Of a stretch of 42,282 nt of DNA, positions 7,472 to 15,373 are shown piece by piece. The first letter of the stretch is position 1, and each line of letters begins with the position of its first letter. The translations under genes were made by a program, and so were the position numbers. A model generated the notes under the pieces. It was given only the letters and a program-made list of their open reading frames with translations, was not told the DNA's origin and did not search any database. This DNA is from Candidatus Peregrinibacteria bacterium GW2011_GWF2_39_17 (GTDB taxonomy: Bacteria > Patescibacteriota > Gracilibacteria > UBA1369 > UBA12473): the NCBI GenBank assembly GCA_000993615.1, contig LBWM01000011.1, positions 1 to 42,282 of the forward strand, read 5' to 3'.

Positions 7472-9244
7472 TTAATGTACAGTCGAATCATAATCATTTG
7501 CATCATATTCTGCGGCCATAAAACCAGTTGGCGCGTCATAATGACCTCCTGGCCAAAAATAATCCTTAAATCCATCCCCATCTCTATCCCAACTTCCGCC
7601 GTTTAATCCGCCATAAATTCCCATATCTGATCTCGAACCATCAATATCCACAACATTCGAATCACCCAAATCAACCAAGGGGGAAAACTCAAGTAAATGA
7701 TAATCATTTGCAGTCAAAAAACCAGGGTCAACACTGGAAAGACCTACCCAAGTAGCCTCTGCGCCTAATGGAGCTGAATAATTTATATAAGCCCCAGTTG
7801 CCTGATATAAATCAGTATACCCAAGACGTACAGACCCAGATAGGACATATAAATTATAAATAGCATTATTAACTAAAATTGAATTTTTAATATTCGCACT
7901 AGCACTAGAATCTGCAAAGAAAAGACCAGCCAATGAACCAGGATCACCATTGTCGTCTACAATGGCTTGATCCAAGGAAAAATATGCTCCAACACCACCC
8001 TCAAGAGCTCCTCCTTCAGTAGGAATATTGCCTTTAATTTCACAAGTATTCAAATTAGCTACGGCCCCAATGGCATACACCGCCGACCCCCTCAGAGCTC
8101 TATTCCAATTTAAAACTATAGTTGTCAACATCGCAGTCCCGCCATCTACCATAACTCCACCACCTTCAATCAATGCTGTATTATAATTAACTTCACCCCC
8201 CTTAAAATTCATCATTGTCCCATTTCCCATAAACAATCCCCCGCCACTATCAGTCGCTTCATTTCCATTTACAGAAACCCGTTCGAAAAAGGGATAACTA
8301 TTTCCACTAATATATACTCCACCTCCATAAGTAGCGCTATTGCCCGTAATTATAGAGTTACTAATACTTGGGCTAGATCCTTGGATACATCCTCCTCCTC
8401 CCAATGAACCCAAACCACCAGTTAAAGTAAATCCATCTAACCCTGCATCTGCCCCCTCTCCCTGATCAAACACAACCACTGTCCCTTGTTCTTCAGCATC
8501 AACCACGGTTTGCTCTGCCCCATCAACAGAAACCAACTTCACGGCTTTCCCTGCAAAATCTAAATTATGTTCAAGATATGTTCCTGCTCCAACCCAAATC
8601 GTTCTTGTGTCTTGGCCGACCCCATCTAAAGCGAGCTGCAAACCTTCAACTGATTTTTTAGAAAGCCCAACATTTGGATCAGGGTCATCACTGCCTCCGC
8701 AATCATCATCTGTTCCATCTTCTGCGCCATCAGTCGCTCCTGGATACCGTTTGGCATTGGCGTCATCACAATCTCCTCGCTTCATCGCCTTACCTGTTGG
8801 GAGTGGCCACATACAAGCTTGACCACCTTTACCCGTACCCATAACCCCAAATCCATCTCCATCCACATCCGCATATAAAACTTGCATCGCACCATCATCA
8901 ACCGTACCATCACAATCATTATCAAGACCGTCACAGAATTCAGGTGCACCTAAATAAACTTGCGCCTTTGAATCATCACAATCTCCTTGTTCTGTTGTAA
9001 AACCATCTCCATCATTATCAAAAGAAGGACAACCACTTTGGGCAGACAATACCGAAACACCGGCTGCAACTAATACAACAGGCAAAACTCCAACCATTTT
9101 ACGGTAAACAGCGAATCGACCATCTTGAATCGGCGAATCAACATTATCTTCGCTTATCTCGCCAAATCCCATCTGCGGTAATCCTATTTCCAAAGAGCCT
9201 AACTGCGGCATTCCTAACACTAAAGGACGATCTAAATCTGACAT
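7472..9244 (-). CDS. MopE-type Asp-rich repeat / right-handed beta-helix surface protein
   Basis: This 590-residue protein probably sits outside the cytoplasm. Residues 1-48 are an unusual polar leader containing a GMPQLGS/GLPQMGF near-repeat. A single hydrophobic segment follows (about 51-69, VGVLPVVLVAAGVSVL). Residues 74-185 hold Asp-rich calcium- or metal-binding repeats of the MopE/thrombospondin type 3 kind: DNDGDGF, GDCDDSK, CDGLDNDCDGTVDDG, DVDGDGF, GDCDDAN, GTDDDC. Residues about 190-540 look like a right-handed beta-helix, with Gly/Asn-rich rungs such as ITGNSATYGGGVYISGN. A last DRDGDGF motif lies near the C-terminus. Proteins of this build act as adhesins or glycan-binding coats. 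A Cys follows the hydrophobic segment (QSGC), but this is a poor lipobox. It converges on the EndoQ gene and lies divergent from frdA. Confidence 0.75.
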   Translation of the reverse strand: MSDLDRPLVLGMPQLGSLEIGLPQMGFGEISEDNVDSPIQDGRFAVYRKMVGVLPVVLVAAGVSVLSAQSGCPSFDNDGDGFTTEQGDCDDSKAQVYLGAPEFCDGLDNDCDGTVDDGAMQVLYADVDGDGFGVMGTGKGGQACMWPLPTGKAMKRGDCDDANAKRYPGATDGAEDGTDDDCGGSDDPDPNVGLSKKSVEGLQLALDGVGQDTRTIWVGAGTYLEHNLDFAGKAVKLVSVDGAEQTVVDAEEQGTVVVFDQGEGADAGLDGFTLTGGLGSLGGGGCIQGSSPSISNSIITGNSATYGGGVYISGNSYPFFERVSVNGNEATDSGGGLFMGNGTMMNFKGGEVNYNTALIEGGGVMVDGGTAMLTTIVLNWNRALRGSAVYAIGAVANLNTCEIKGNIPTEGGALEGGVGAYFSLDQAIVDDNGDPGSLAGLFFADSSASANIKNSILVNNAIYNLYVLSGSVRLGYTDLYQATGAYINYSAPLGAEATWVGLSSVDPGFLTANDYHLLEFSPLVDLGDSNVVDIDGSRSDMGIYGGLNGGSWDRDGDGFKDYFWPGGHYDAPTGFMAAEYDANDYDSTVH

Positions 9245-9320
9245 AATATTTGAATTTTTTAATATTAAAATAAGGGCTCATTATAAGCATCTCTAAGCAC
9301 TCGTCAATAAAGAATTCTAT

Positions 9321-9336
9321 TGCTATAATCTTTGCA
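9321..9336 (+). promoter_or_regulatory. Extended -10 promoter giving a leaderless frdA mRNA
   Basis: TGCTATAAT at 9321-9329 is a perfect extended -10. Only seven bases separate it from the frdA ATG at 9337, so transcription should begin at or within a base of the start codon. The expected -35 position (9301-9306, TCGTCA) is weak, as is usual with extended -10 promoters. Confidence 0.6.
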
Positions 9337-11028
9337 ATGGAAACCATCACCCAGCACGATATTTTAATTATTGGAGGAGGGGCCGCCGGACTGCGAGCCG
9401 CTTTAGCTGCCGTAGAAACTAATCCCAAGCTAAGTATTGCCTTAATTTCTAAAGTTTACCCCATTCGCAGCCATACCGTATCTGCAGAAGGAGGAGTTGC
9501 CGGGGTAATTAACCCCGAAGATAGCCTTGAAGCCCATGCCTACGACACCATTAAAGGCAGCAATTATCTAGCAGACCAGGATGCAGTGGAGCTTTTTGTC
9601 AAAAAAGCTCCACTAGAAATCATCCAAATAGAAAACTGGGGATGCCCTTGGAGTCGGACTAAAGAAGGGAAAATCGCAACTCGTAATTTCGGTGGTATGT
9701 CAAAACCGCGTACCGCCTACGCCGCAGACAAAACCGGTTTTTATCTTTTACACAGTCTTTTTGAGCGCAGCTTAAAATACAAACAAATAACTCGCTACGA
9801 TGAATGGTTTGTGACTAAAATTCTCACCTGCGAAAATCAAGCCACCGGAATTATTGCTATTCAACAACGCACTGGCCAAATTTTTGCTTTCAGTGCTAAA
9901 GCCATCATTTTAGCCACCGGCGGAGCTGGTTATCTCTATCAATTCACCACGAATAGCAACATTAAAACAGGCGATGGCATGGCACTTGCCCTACAAGCAG
10001 GCGTGGCACTCAAAGATATGGAGTTTATCCAATTTCATCCCACTGGTTTAGCCCGTACCGGAATTTTAATTACCGAAGCAGCCCGCAGCGAAGGAGGATA
10101 TTTACTCAACAAAAACAATGACCGCTTTTTAAAAAACTACGCTCCAAAAACCATGGAAATGAGCCCCCGTGACCTTGTCTCTCAGGCTATTATTTCGGAA
10201 ATTAAAGCCGGCCGAGGTATTGAAACCCCCTATGGACAATGTGTCCATTTAGACCTAAGGCATTTAGGTGAATCCTTAATCAAAGAAAAATTACCCCTAG
10301 TCCGAGAAGTAGCCAAAACTTATCAAGGCGTTGACCCGGTTTATGACTTAATCCCAGTCAGGCCAGTGGCTCACTATTTCATGGGCGGAATTGATGTTGA
10401 TCTAAAAACCGCCACACCCCTAAAAGGACTTTTCTCTGCCGGAGAAACAGCTTGCCTTTCCATTCACGGCGCCAATCGCTTGGGCTCAAACTCCCTCGCC
10501 GAATGCCTGGTCTTTGGCAATATTGCCGGTAAAACCACAGCCAAATTTGTTGACACCCAACCCCAAAACCCTACCCTCGATCAAACTCAATTAAAAAAAG
10601 AAAGTGACCGCCTAGCTAAACTGCGATCTGTTTCTGGCCCAGAACGCGTCGCCCCCTTAAAAAAAGATTTAGGGGAAATGATGGAACAAGCAGCTGGCCT
10701 AATTCGTGACAAGAAAAACCTAGAAATCGGCCTTACTAAACTTACAAAGTTAAAACAACGTTACCAAAAAATAGGCCTTAGCGACCATGAAGAAATTTTC
10801 AACACGGAATTTTTAGCTTATTTGGAATTAAGTAATTTACTGGATGTAGCCGAAACTATTTTAATCTCCGCGCTAGCCAGAGAAGAAAGCCGTGGCGCGC
10901 ATTTTCGAACCGATTTTCCAAAGCAAAACAATCGCCAATTTCATCATCACCACTTAATTACTCGTGCCCCAGATGGTCTAAAAATCTCTCTAAAACCAGT
11001 AACTATCACCAAATGGCCACTACCCTAA
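9337..11028 (+). CDS. frdA: Fumarate reductase flavoprotein subunit FrdA
   Basis: This is the catalytic subunit of quinol:fumarate reductase (or succinate dehydrogenase). It carries covalent FAD and interconverts fumarate and succinate on the cytoplasmic face. The FAD site GGGAAG is at 13-18 and the flavinylated His is at 46 in RSHTVSAEGG. Active-site motifs follow: FHPTG, SEGGYLL, SPRDLVSQA (catalytic Arg), VAHYFMGG (His) and HGANRLGSNSLAE (Arg). At 563 aa it is close to the family norm. The downstream FrdB-, FrdC- and FrdD-like parts match E. coli-type QFR, which is why I call it Frd, not Sdh. L-aspartate oxidase is excluded by the covalent-His motif and the operon. Its last 16 bases overlap the next gene, indicating tight cotranscription. 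Transcription appears leaderless. Confidence 0.92.
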   Translation: METITQHDILIIGGGAAGLRAALAAVETNPKLSIALISKVYPIRSHTVSAEGGVAGVINPEDSLEAHAYDTIKGSNYLADQDAVELFVKKAPLEIIQIENWGCPWSRTKEGKIATRNFGGMSKPRTAYAADKTGFYLLHSLFERSLKYKQITRYDEWFVTKILTCENQATGIIAIQQRTGQIFAFSAKAIILATGGAGYLYQFTTNSNIKTGDGMALALQAGVALKDMEFIQFHPTGLARTGILITEAARSEGGYLLNKNNDRFLKNYAPKTMEMSPRDLVSQAIISEIKAGRGIETPYGQCVHLDLRHLGESLIKEKLPLVREVAKTYQGVDPVYDLIPVRPVAHYFMGGIDVDLKTATPLKGLFSAGETACLSIHGANRLGSNSLAECLVFGNIAGKTTAKFVDTQPQNPTLDQTQLKKESDRLAKLRSVSGPERVAPLKKDLGEMMEQAAGLIRDKKNLEIGLTKLTKLKQRYQKIGLSDHEEIFNTEFLAYLELSNLLDVAETILISALAREESRGAHFRTDFPKQNNRQFHHHHLITRAPDGLKISLKPVTITKWPLP

Positions 11029-12161
11029 AAATTACTTTCAAAATTAAACGCTACAAAAAAACCGCTGATGAAAAATTCCTCAAAGCGCCCTACTTTGAAA
11101 ACTTTAAATTGGAAGTAGATAAAAATACCACCGTTTTAGAAGCCCTAAAAAAACTCAAAGCTTTAGAAGATGGAAGCCTCACTTTTCGCTCGGCCTGCGA
11201 AATGGGTATGTGTGGCAGTTGTGGCATGATTGTTAACGGAAAACCGGTTTTAGCTTGCTCTATTTATTGTCATGATGTGATCAAAAAAGACAAAACCATT
11301 ACAATTGAACCCTTACAAAACATGCCGATTATTAAGGATTTAGTCACGGATATTGATGACCCCCTAAATAAAATGAGATCCGTTATGCCCTACTGGGATC
11401 AAAAATCAAAAACAAACAATGAACCGAAAAAAGCATGTCCTCAAACCCCAAAAGAAAAAGCTCGAATCGATGAAGCCACCGGTTGCATTAAATGTATGCT
11501 TTGCTATTCCGCCTGCCCAGTTTACGGCCAAGATAAAAACTTTATAGGGCCAGGAGCCGGAACCCTGGCTTACCGCTACGAAGCGGACTCCAGAGGAATA
11601 AACAGCACAGAAAAACAACAACGCCTGGATAAAATCACCAGTGAAGAAAATGGGATTTGGGGATGTAGTTTTGTGGGTGATTGTTCTTCGGTCTGTCCAA
11701 AACAAGTTGACCCGGCCAAAGCCCTACAACTTCTTAAAATAAAAGGGTCGATTCATGCTGCTATTAAACCGCTTAAAAAAATCTTTACCTGCACCTCACT
11801 TAATTCATCCCTGCCAATTAACAACCCCACTGCTAGCTGGTGGCTCCAAAACAAAACCACTCTTGGCTACTTTTTAAGAGAATTAAGCGCCATTGGCATT
11901 ACCCTATGGGCTATTTTTTACGTACTTAATTTAAGCTTTCCGCCGCTTTTTACCAACCTCCAATCCCTGACCAATTTCATCTTTTGGTTTGGTTTTATTT
12001 CTGCCCTTGGCCACTCTATTTCTTGGTTTTGGGTCGGACTAAAAATAACCACCCCACCCTCACCTTCCAAATCATTTCTCTTTTTGAAATTTACAGGATT
12101 AATTTCGGGCTGGATTCTTATTTCCTATCTCCTTATTTCCAATCTATATGGAAAATTTTAA
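11013..12161 (+). CDS. Fused fumarate reductase FrdB (iron-sulfur) - FrdC (membrane anchor)
   Basis: One 382-residue chain carries two normally separate subunits. Residues 1-250 are FrdB. The [2Fe-2S] Cys are C62, C67, C70 and C82. CIKCMLCYSACP (C158, C161, C164, C168) and CSFVGDCSSVCP (C218, C224, C228) hold the [4Fe-4S] and [3Fe-4S] centres with family-typical spacing. Residues about 272-382 match FrdC: a TASWW segment, then YFLRELSAI, aligning with the LREGTAV of E. coli FrdC including the Arg-Glu pair (289-290) at the quinone site, and three hydrophobic helices (about 292-309, 320-341, 357-377). The linker is about 25 residues. No stop or frameshift separates the halves. It overlaps frdA by 16 bases and frdD by 14. 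Electrons would pass from quinol through the fused chain to FrdA. Confidence 0.88.
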   Translation: MATTLKITFKIKRYKKTADEKFLKAPYFENFKLEVDKNTTVLEALKKLKALEDGSLTFRSACEMGMCGSCGMIVNGKPVLACSIYCHDVIKKDKTITIEPLQNMPIIKDLVTDIDDPLNKMRSVMPYWDQKSKTNNEPKKACPQTPKEKARIDEATGCIKCMLCYSACPVYGQDKNFIGPGAGTLAYRYEADSRGINSTEKQQRLDKITSEENGIWGCSFVGDCSSVCPKQVDPAKALQLLKIKGSIHAAIKPLKKIFTCTSLNSSLPINNPTASWWLQNKTTLGYFLRELSAIGITLWAIFYVLNLSFPPLFTNLQSLTNFIFWFGFISALGHSISWFWVGLKITTPPSPSKSFLFLKFTGLISGWILISYLLISNLYGKF

Positions 12162-12456
12162 ACCAGCTTACCTTAAAATTATAATGTGGCTGCTTTTTTC
12201 CTCTTCCGCTACGCTATCAGCCGTTATTTTACCAGCTCACTTTTTGGCAACACAACAAGGCTTTACTCTTACCCCTAATTTCTGGCTCATCAAAATTTAT
12301 TTATTTCTACTCATCGGCACTACCTTATTTCATGGCTTTTATCGCCTAAAAACTCTCTTTTTTGACTTAACCCTAATTCGCACCGCTCAAATAATGGGCT
12401 GGATTTTTAGTGGATTTTTTATAATGCTCATGAGCATTCTTTTAGTTAAAATTTAA
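12148..12456 (+). CDS. frdD: Fumarate reductase membrane anchor subunit FrdD
   Basis: This small 102-residue membrane protein has three hydrophobic helices (about 11-35, 46-63, 82-101). It aligns by eye with E. coli FrdD (about 119 aa). MWLLFSSSATLSAVILPA corresponds to the first helix, keeping Trp14, which lines the quinol pocket in the E. coli enzyme. HGFYRLKTLFFDLTL corresponds to the GLHRMHHAMHDLKI segment and keeps its Arg (R66). The family binds no haem, and no helix His ligands typical of SdhC/SdhD are obvious. It overlaps the frdBC gene by 14 bases, so it is translationally linked. With FrdA and FrdBC it completes a three-polypeptide QFR complex. Confidence 0.82.
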   Translation: MENFKPAYLKIIMWLLFSSSATLSAVILPAHFLATQQGFTLTPNFWLIKIYLFLLIGTTLFHGFYRLKTLFFDLTLIRTAQIMGWIFSGFFIMLMSILLVKI

Positions 12457-12571
12457 CCCACTTCATCTTTTTTACCTCCTCTTCCCCCTATGGCCTTTTT
12501 ACCTCGGTCATCTTGCCTTTATCCCAAAAAAAGCTATAGTTAAGCCATTAAACTTATTAACTACTTCTATC

Positions 12572-12757
12572 ATGGGCAATCCAGACATTCCCGAGTTTGA
12601 AACTGTTCCTCCGAAAGATGAAAAATATCTACCTGAGCCACGTTTACACACTGCGAATTTCATTGGCCATGGTAAAATAACAAGACTTAATGACCGCTTA
12701 AAAGCTGCTGTCGAAGAAAATAACCCCCCCCCTGAAAACAAGAAAACGAAAAGTTAG
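12572..12757 (+). CDS. Small hypothetical protein, 61 aa
   Basis: This is an acidic then basic, Pro-rich hydrophilic peptide starting MGNPDIPEFETVPPKDE and ending in a Lys-rich tail. There is no signal peptide or hydrophobic segment, and no family is recognised. A TATAGT box lies about 33 bases before the ATG. It is followed by a second small ORF that also begins MGN. The two could be a related pair, but the similarity is too short to prove it. Confidence 0.45.
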   Translation: MGNPDIPEFETVPPKDEKYLPEPRLHTANFIGHGKITRLNDRLKAAVEENNPPPENKKTKS

Positions 12758-12791
12758 TCCTTTTCGCGAAAGAACAAGCCGACCCATGATA

Positions 12792-12950
12792 ATGGGCAAC
12801 TTAGCCAACCCAGAAGAAATGAAGGAAGTTGATAGAATGCTTCAAAGCATAACCGACCCTAACAAACGACCAAGCAGATCTTCCTTAACCCCCGCCCCTA
12901 CCCATCCAGAAGACGCCATCCCTGAACCAGAAAAAGAACTTACCAAATAA
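12792..12950 (+). CDS. Small hypothetical protein, 52 aa
   Basis: An open frame from the ATG at 12792 (or 12786, adding two residues) to TAA at 12948-12950 encodes MGNLANPEEMKEVDRMLQ followed by a Pro/Ser/Glu-rich tail ending ELTK. The N-terminal half could form an amphipathic helix. It fills the gap between the first MGN ORF and ndk. Composition and position make it a plausible small gene, but coding is unproven. Confidence 0.35.
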   Translation: MGNLANPEEMKEVDRMLQSITDPNKRPSRSSLTPAPTHPEDAIPEPEKELTK

Positions 12951-13004
12951 ATTACCCCATTCTGATTCACCTTTTCTATCAACCCCTCTAAACTTTTCCC
13001 CCTT

Positions 13005-13469
13005 ATGGAACGCACTCTTATTTTAATCAAACCAGACGCTATCCAGCGTAGCTTAGTTGGCGAAATTATTAACCGCTTTGAACGAAAAGGCCTTAAAATC
13101 GTGGCCTTAAAAATGATTTCTCTTGATGAAGCTATTTTAAGAGAACATTATACTCATATTGCTGACAAAAATTTTTACCCGGGCTTAGAAAAATGGATGA
13201 TGAGTTCACCGGTTATAGCCATGTGCGTCGAAGGCTACGAGGTGGTGAATACGGTTAGGCTTTTAACCGGCATTACTAAGGCTCGATCGGCCGAAGCCGG
13301 TTCTATTCGCGGCGATTTTGCCATGAGTGTTTCTTGTAATGTTATCCATGCCTCGGATTCCATCGAAAATGCAATCCAAGAAGTAAAACGTTTTTTTAAA
13401 CCCGATGAGCTTTTTGATTACCAAAAAAGCGAATTTGAACACGTCTACGGCGAAGATGAACGTACCTAA
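13005..13469 (+). CDS. ndk: Nucleoside diphosphate kinase
   Basis: Ndk transfers the gamma-phosphate of ATP to other NDPs through a phosphohistidine. The N-terminal TLILIKPDAI holds Lys9, and the active-site histidine is H115 in NVIHASDS (usually NxxHGSDS). IRGDFA and MCVEGYEVV are also typical. The length (154 aa) is slightly above the usual 140-150, with a small change in the loop before IRGDF. The start at 13005 is preceded by a pure pyrimidine tract and no Shine-Dalgarno. The phosphate permease gene follows 18 bases later, so the two are likely cotranscribed. Confidence 0.95.
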   Translation: MERTLILIKPDAIQRSLVGEIINRFERKGLKIVALKMISLDEAILREHYTHIADKNFYPGLEKWMMSSPVIAMCVEGYEVVNTVRLLTGITKARSAEAGSIRGDFAMSVSCNVIHASDSIENAIQEVKRFFKPDELFDYQKSEFEHVYGEDERT

Positions 13470-13487
13470 TTTTCTCCTTCCTCCCCT

Positions 13488-14540
13488 ATGTTGCCTGAAA
13501 TTATTTTGATTATGGCCGGAATTTATCTTGCCTGGAGCCTGGGCGCTAATGACACCGCCAATATTGTCAGTACTGCCATTGGTGCTAAAATACTTTCTTT
13601 TAGGCAAGCTCTTACTTTTTTACTAATCTGCCTAATTCTTGGTGCTCTTTTCTTTTCTAAAGAAATTATTACCACCATCCAATCTGGCCTAGTTCAAAAC
13701 GAGGTTATTACCATCAAAGAAGCGATTATCGCCTTACTGATTACCGCGATTTGGGTACACTTTTCAACCTGGAAAAAATGGCCGGTTTCCACTGGGCAAG
13801 CCATTGTTAGTGCCATCTTCGGCATTGGACTAGCACAAAGCCTTAGTCAAAACACTAATTTTATTCATTGGGAAAAAATCTTGAGCTTGACCATAGTCTG
13901 GCTATTATCACCTCTTATCGGCTTTCTGGTCTCCTGGCTAAGCTTCAAGTTAATGCACACTTTCGTACGCCATCGCCATCTATACTTAAGCGACAAACTT
14001 TTTGACTTAATCACCCATCCCTTCCGCACCATCATTGAATGGTTTTCCGGCAAATTAAAACGTCGCGAAATGATCTTTAAGGGAATTCTTTTAATTTCTT
14101 CTGGCTATCTCGCTTTGGCGCTGGGCGCTAATACCGTAGCTTCCACTACTGGGCTAGTCTATTCCGGGATAATTTTGTCCGGACCCCAATTTTTAAATAA
14201 TCTCTGGCTCATCAAATTAATTGTACTAGGAGGTGTAATTTTAGGCATTGTCACTTATGGCCATCGTCTCGGCGATTTTCTGGCCACTTCTCTTATTAAG
14301 CTAAACCCCTTAAGGGGATTTATCATCCAAAGCAGCACCGCCACCATTATTTTAATCGCCTCCGCATTTGGATATCCGCTTTCAATTACCGGCGTTTTTA
14401 TTGGTTCTTTTTTGGGACTAAATCATGGTGAAACTCACACCCATCTAAAATTTAAAGCCATCCAAAACCTGCAATTTGCCTTTTTAGTAACTATGCCGCT
14501 AGTAGCTGTAACCTCTGGAATCATAGAATGGTTGACATAA
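13488..14540 (+). CDS. PiT-family inorganic phosphate transporter
   Basis: This integral membrane carrier of 350 residues, with about ten hydrophobic helices, belongs to the PiT family that imports phosphate with Na+ or H+. The duplicated PiT signature is visible: GANDTANIVSTAIGAKILS near residue 20 and the weaker GANTVASTTG near residue 205, where the usual Asp of GAND is Asn followed by Thr. A hydrophilic basic loop near 155-195 divides the two halves. The gene follows ndk by 18 bases. The host may rely on this low-affinity permease; no Pst system is visible here. Confidence 0.88.
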   Translation: MLPEIILIMAGIYLAWSLGANDTANIVSTAIGAKILSFRQALTFLLICLILGALFFSKEIITTIQSGLVQNEVITIKEAIIALLITAIWVHFSTWKKWPVSTGQAIVSAIFGIGLAQSLSQNTNFIHWEKILSLTIVWLLSPLIGFLVSWLSFKLMHTFVRHRHLYLSDKLFDLITHPFRTIIEWFSGKLKRREMIFKGILLISSGYLALALGANTVASTTGLVYSGIILSGPQFLNNLWLIKLIVLGGVILGIVTYGHRLGDFLATSLIKLNPLRGFIIQSSTATIILIASAFGYPLSITGVFIGSFLGLNHGETHTHLKFKAIQNLQFAFLVTMPLVAVTSGIIEWLT

Positions 14541-14590
14541 AAGGGGTTTTTGAGATAATTTAATTATCTTCAAATTTAGCCCACAACTAT

Positions 14591-15358
14591 ATGGAAAGCT
14601 CTTTAGATGATACAGATAGGACAGAAGTTACCCAAACAAACGACTCCCCGATATCAACAAATACGCCCTCTGACCCTATTTCTTTAAGCTTAAACCCATC
14701 AACAGATGAACCTCCTAAAGAACCTTCTGCATCACAAGAAATATTAGGAACCCCTCTAAATCAATTAACTCTCACTGGACAGCCTGTTACCATATCAACA
14801 CCATCTGGGGGCTCCTTAGCATGCTATCGTGGCATAGCTAACAGGAACATCAAAATTGGCGACCCTTTAACTTTGTGGCCATCTGGGGAAACACCACCGA
14901 TAGCCGGTTTATGCCCAATAATAAACCCCAATAATTCAGCAACACCTATCATTAGATATCAAATTAATTTTGCGAAAGGTGAACAACCTTATATCCTACA
15001 TATCATCGATTATCCTGATTTAAGCGTCACGTATTACCCTCTACAATTAGGGTATCCTTCTGCTGACGAAAAAATCCATCCAGATGGTCATAAAATACCC
15101 TCAGAAGGGCTAATGCTTTTGCATCCATGCGACAATAAGCCAACATTTATTAAATACAAATTTCCGGTTACAAATGGCAACGAAACCCGAATTGCAGACA
15201 AAACTAATATTACTTTTACTATGGGGGCACATACTTTTACCGGGGAAATCACCGAGATTACCACAGAGGGAGCCTGGCTTATTATAAATATTAATTCCCC
15301 TCTAGAAGCTAGGTCAACCACGCCGCCAATTAAGAGATTATATTTTTTAAAAAATTAA
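14591..15358 (+). CDS. Hypothetical protein, 255 aa
   Basis: I do not recognise this protein. The first 55 residues are polar, rich in Ser, Thr, Pro and Asp, and probably disordered. The rest is beta-rich, with alternating patterns such as YILHIIDYPDLSVTYYPL and ITFTMGAHTFTGEITEI. It has no signal peptide or transmembrane helix. It shares with the gene at 118-585 the plan of a disordered N-terminus plus a beta domain, but I see no sequence match. It sits 15 bases before pabB on the same strand and could be cotranscribed with it; nothing links it to folate synthesis. Confidence 0.6.
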   Translation: MESSLDDTDRTEVTQTNDSPISTNTPSDPISLSLNPSTDEPPKEPSASQEILGTPLNQLTLTGQPVTISTPSGGSLACYRGIANRNIKIGDPLTLWPSGETPPIAGLCPIINPNNSATPIIRYQINFAKGEQPYILHIIDYPDLSVTYYPLQLGYPSADEKIHPDGHKIPSEGLMLLHPCDNKPTFIKYKFPVTNGNETRIADKTNITFTMGAHTFTGEITEITTEGAWLIININSPLEARSTTPPIKRLYFLKN

Positions 15359-15373
15359 TCCCTCCTCCCTTTA

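Noticed and set aside
9337-11028. L-aspartate oxidase (NadB) as identity
   Set aside because: The covalent-FAD His motif RSHTVSAEGG and the adjacent FrdB/C/D parts point to fumarate reductase.
11013-12161. Succinate dehydrogenase (SdhB plus SdhC) as identity
   Set aside because: The membrane parts match haem-free FrdC and FrdD and lack obvious haem-ligand histidines of SdhC/D.
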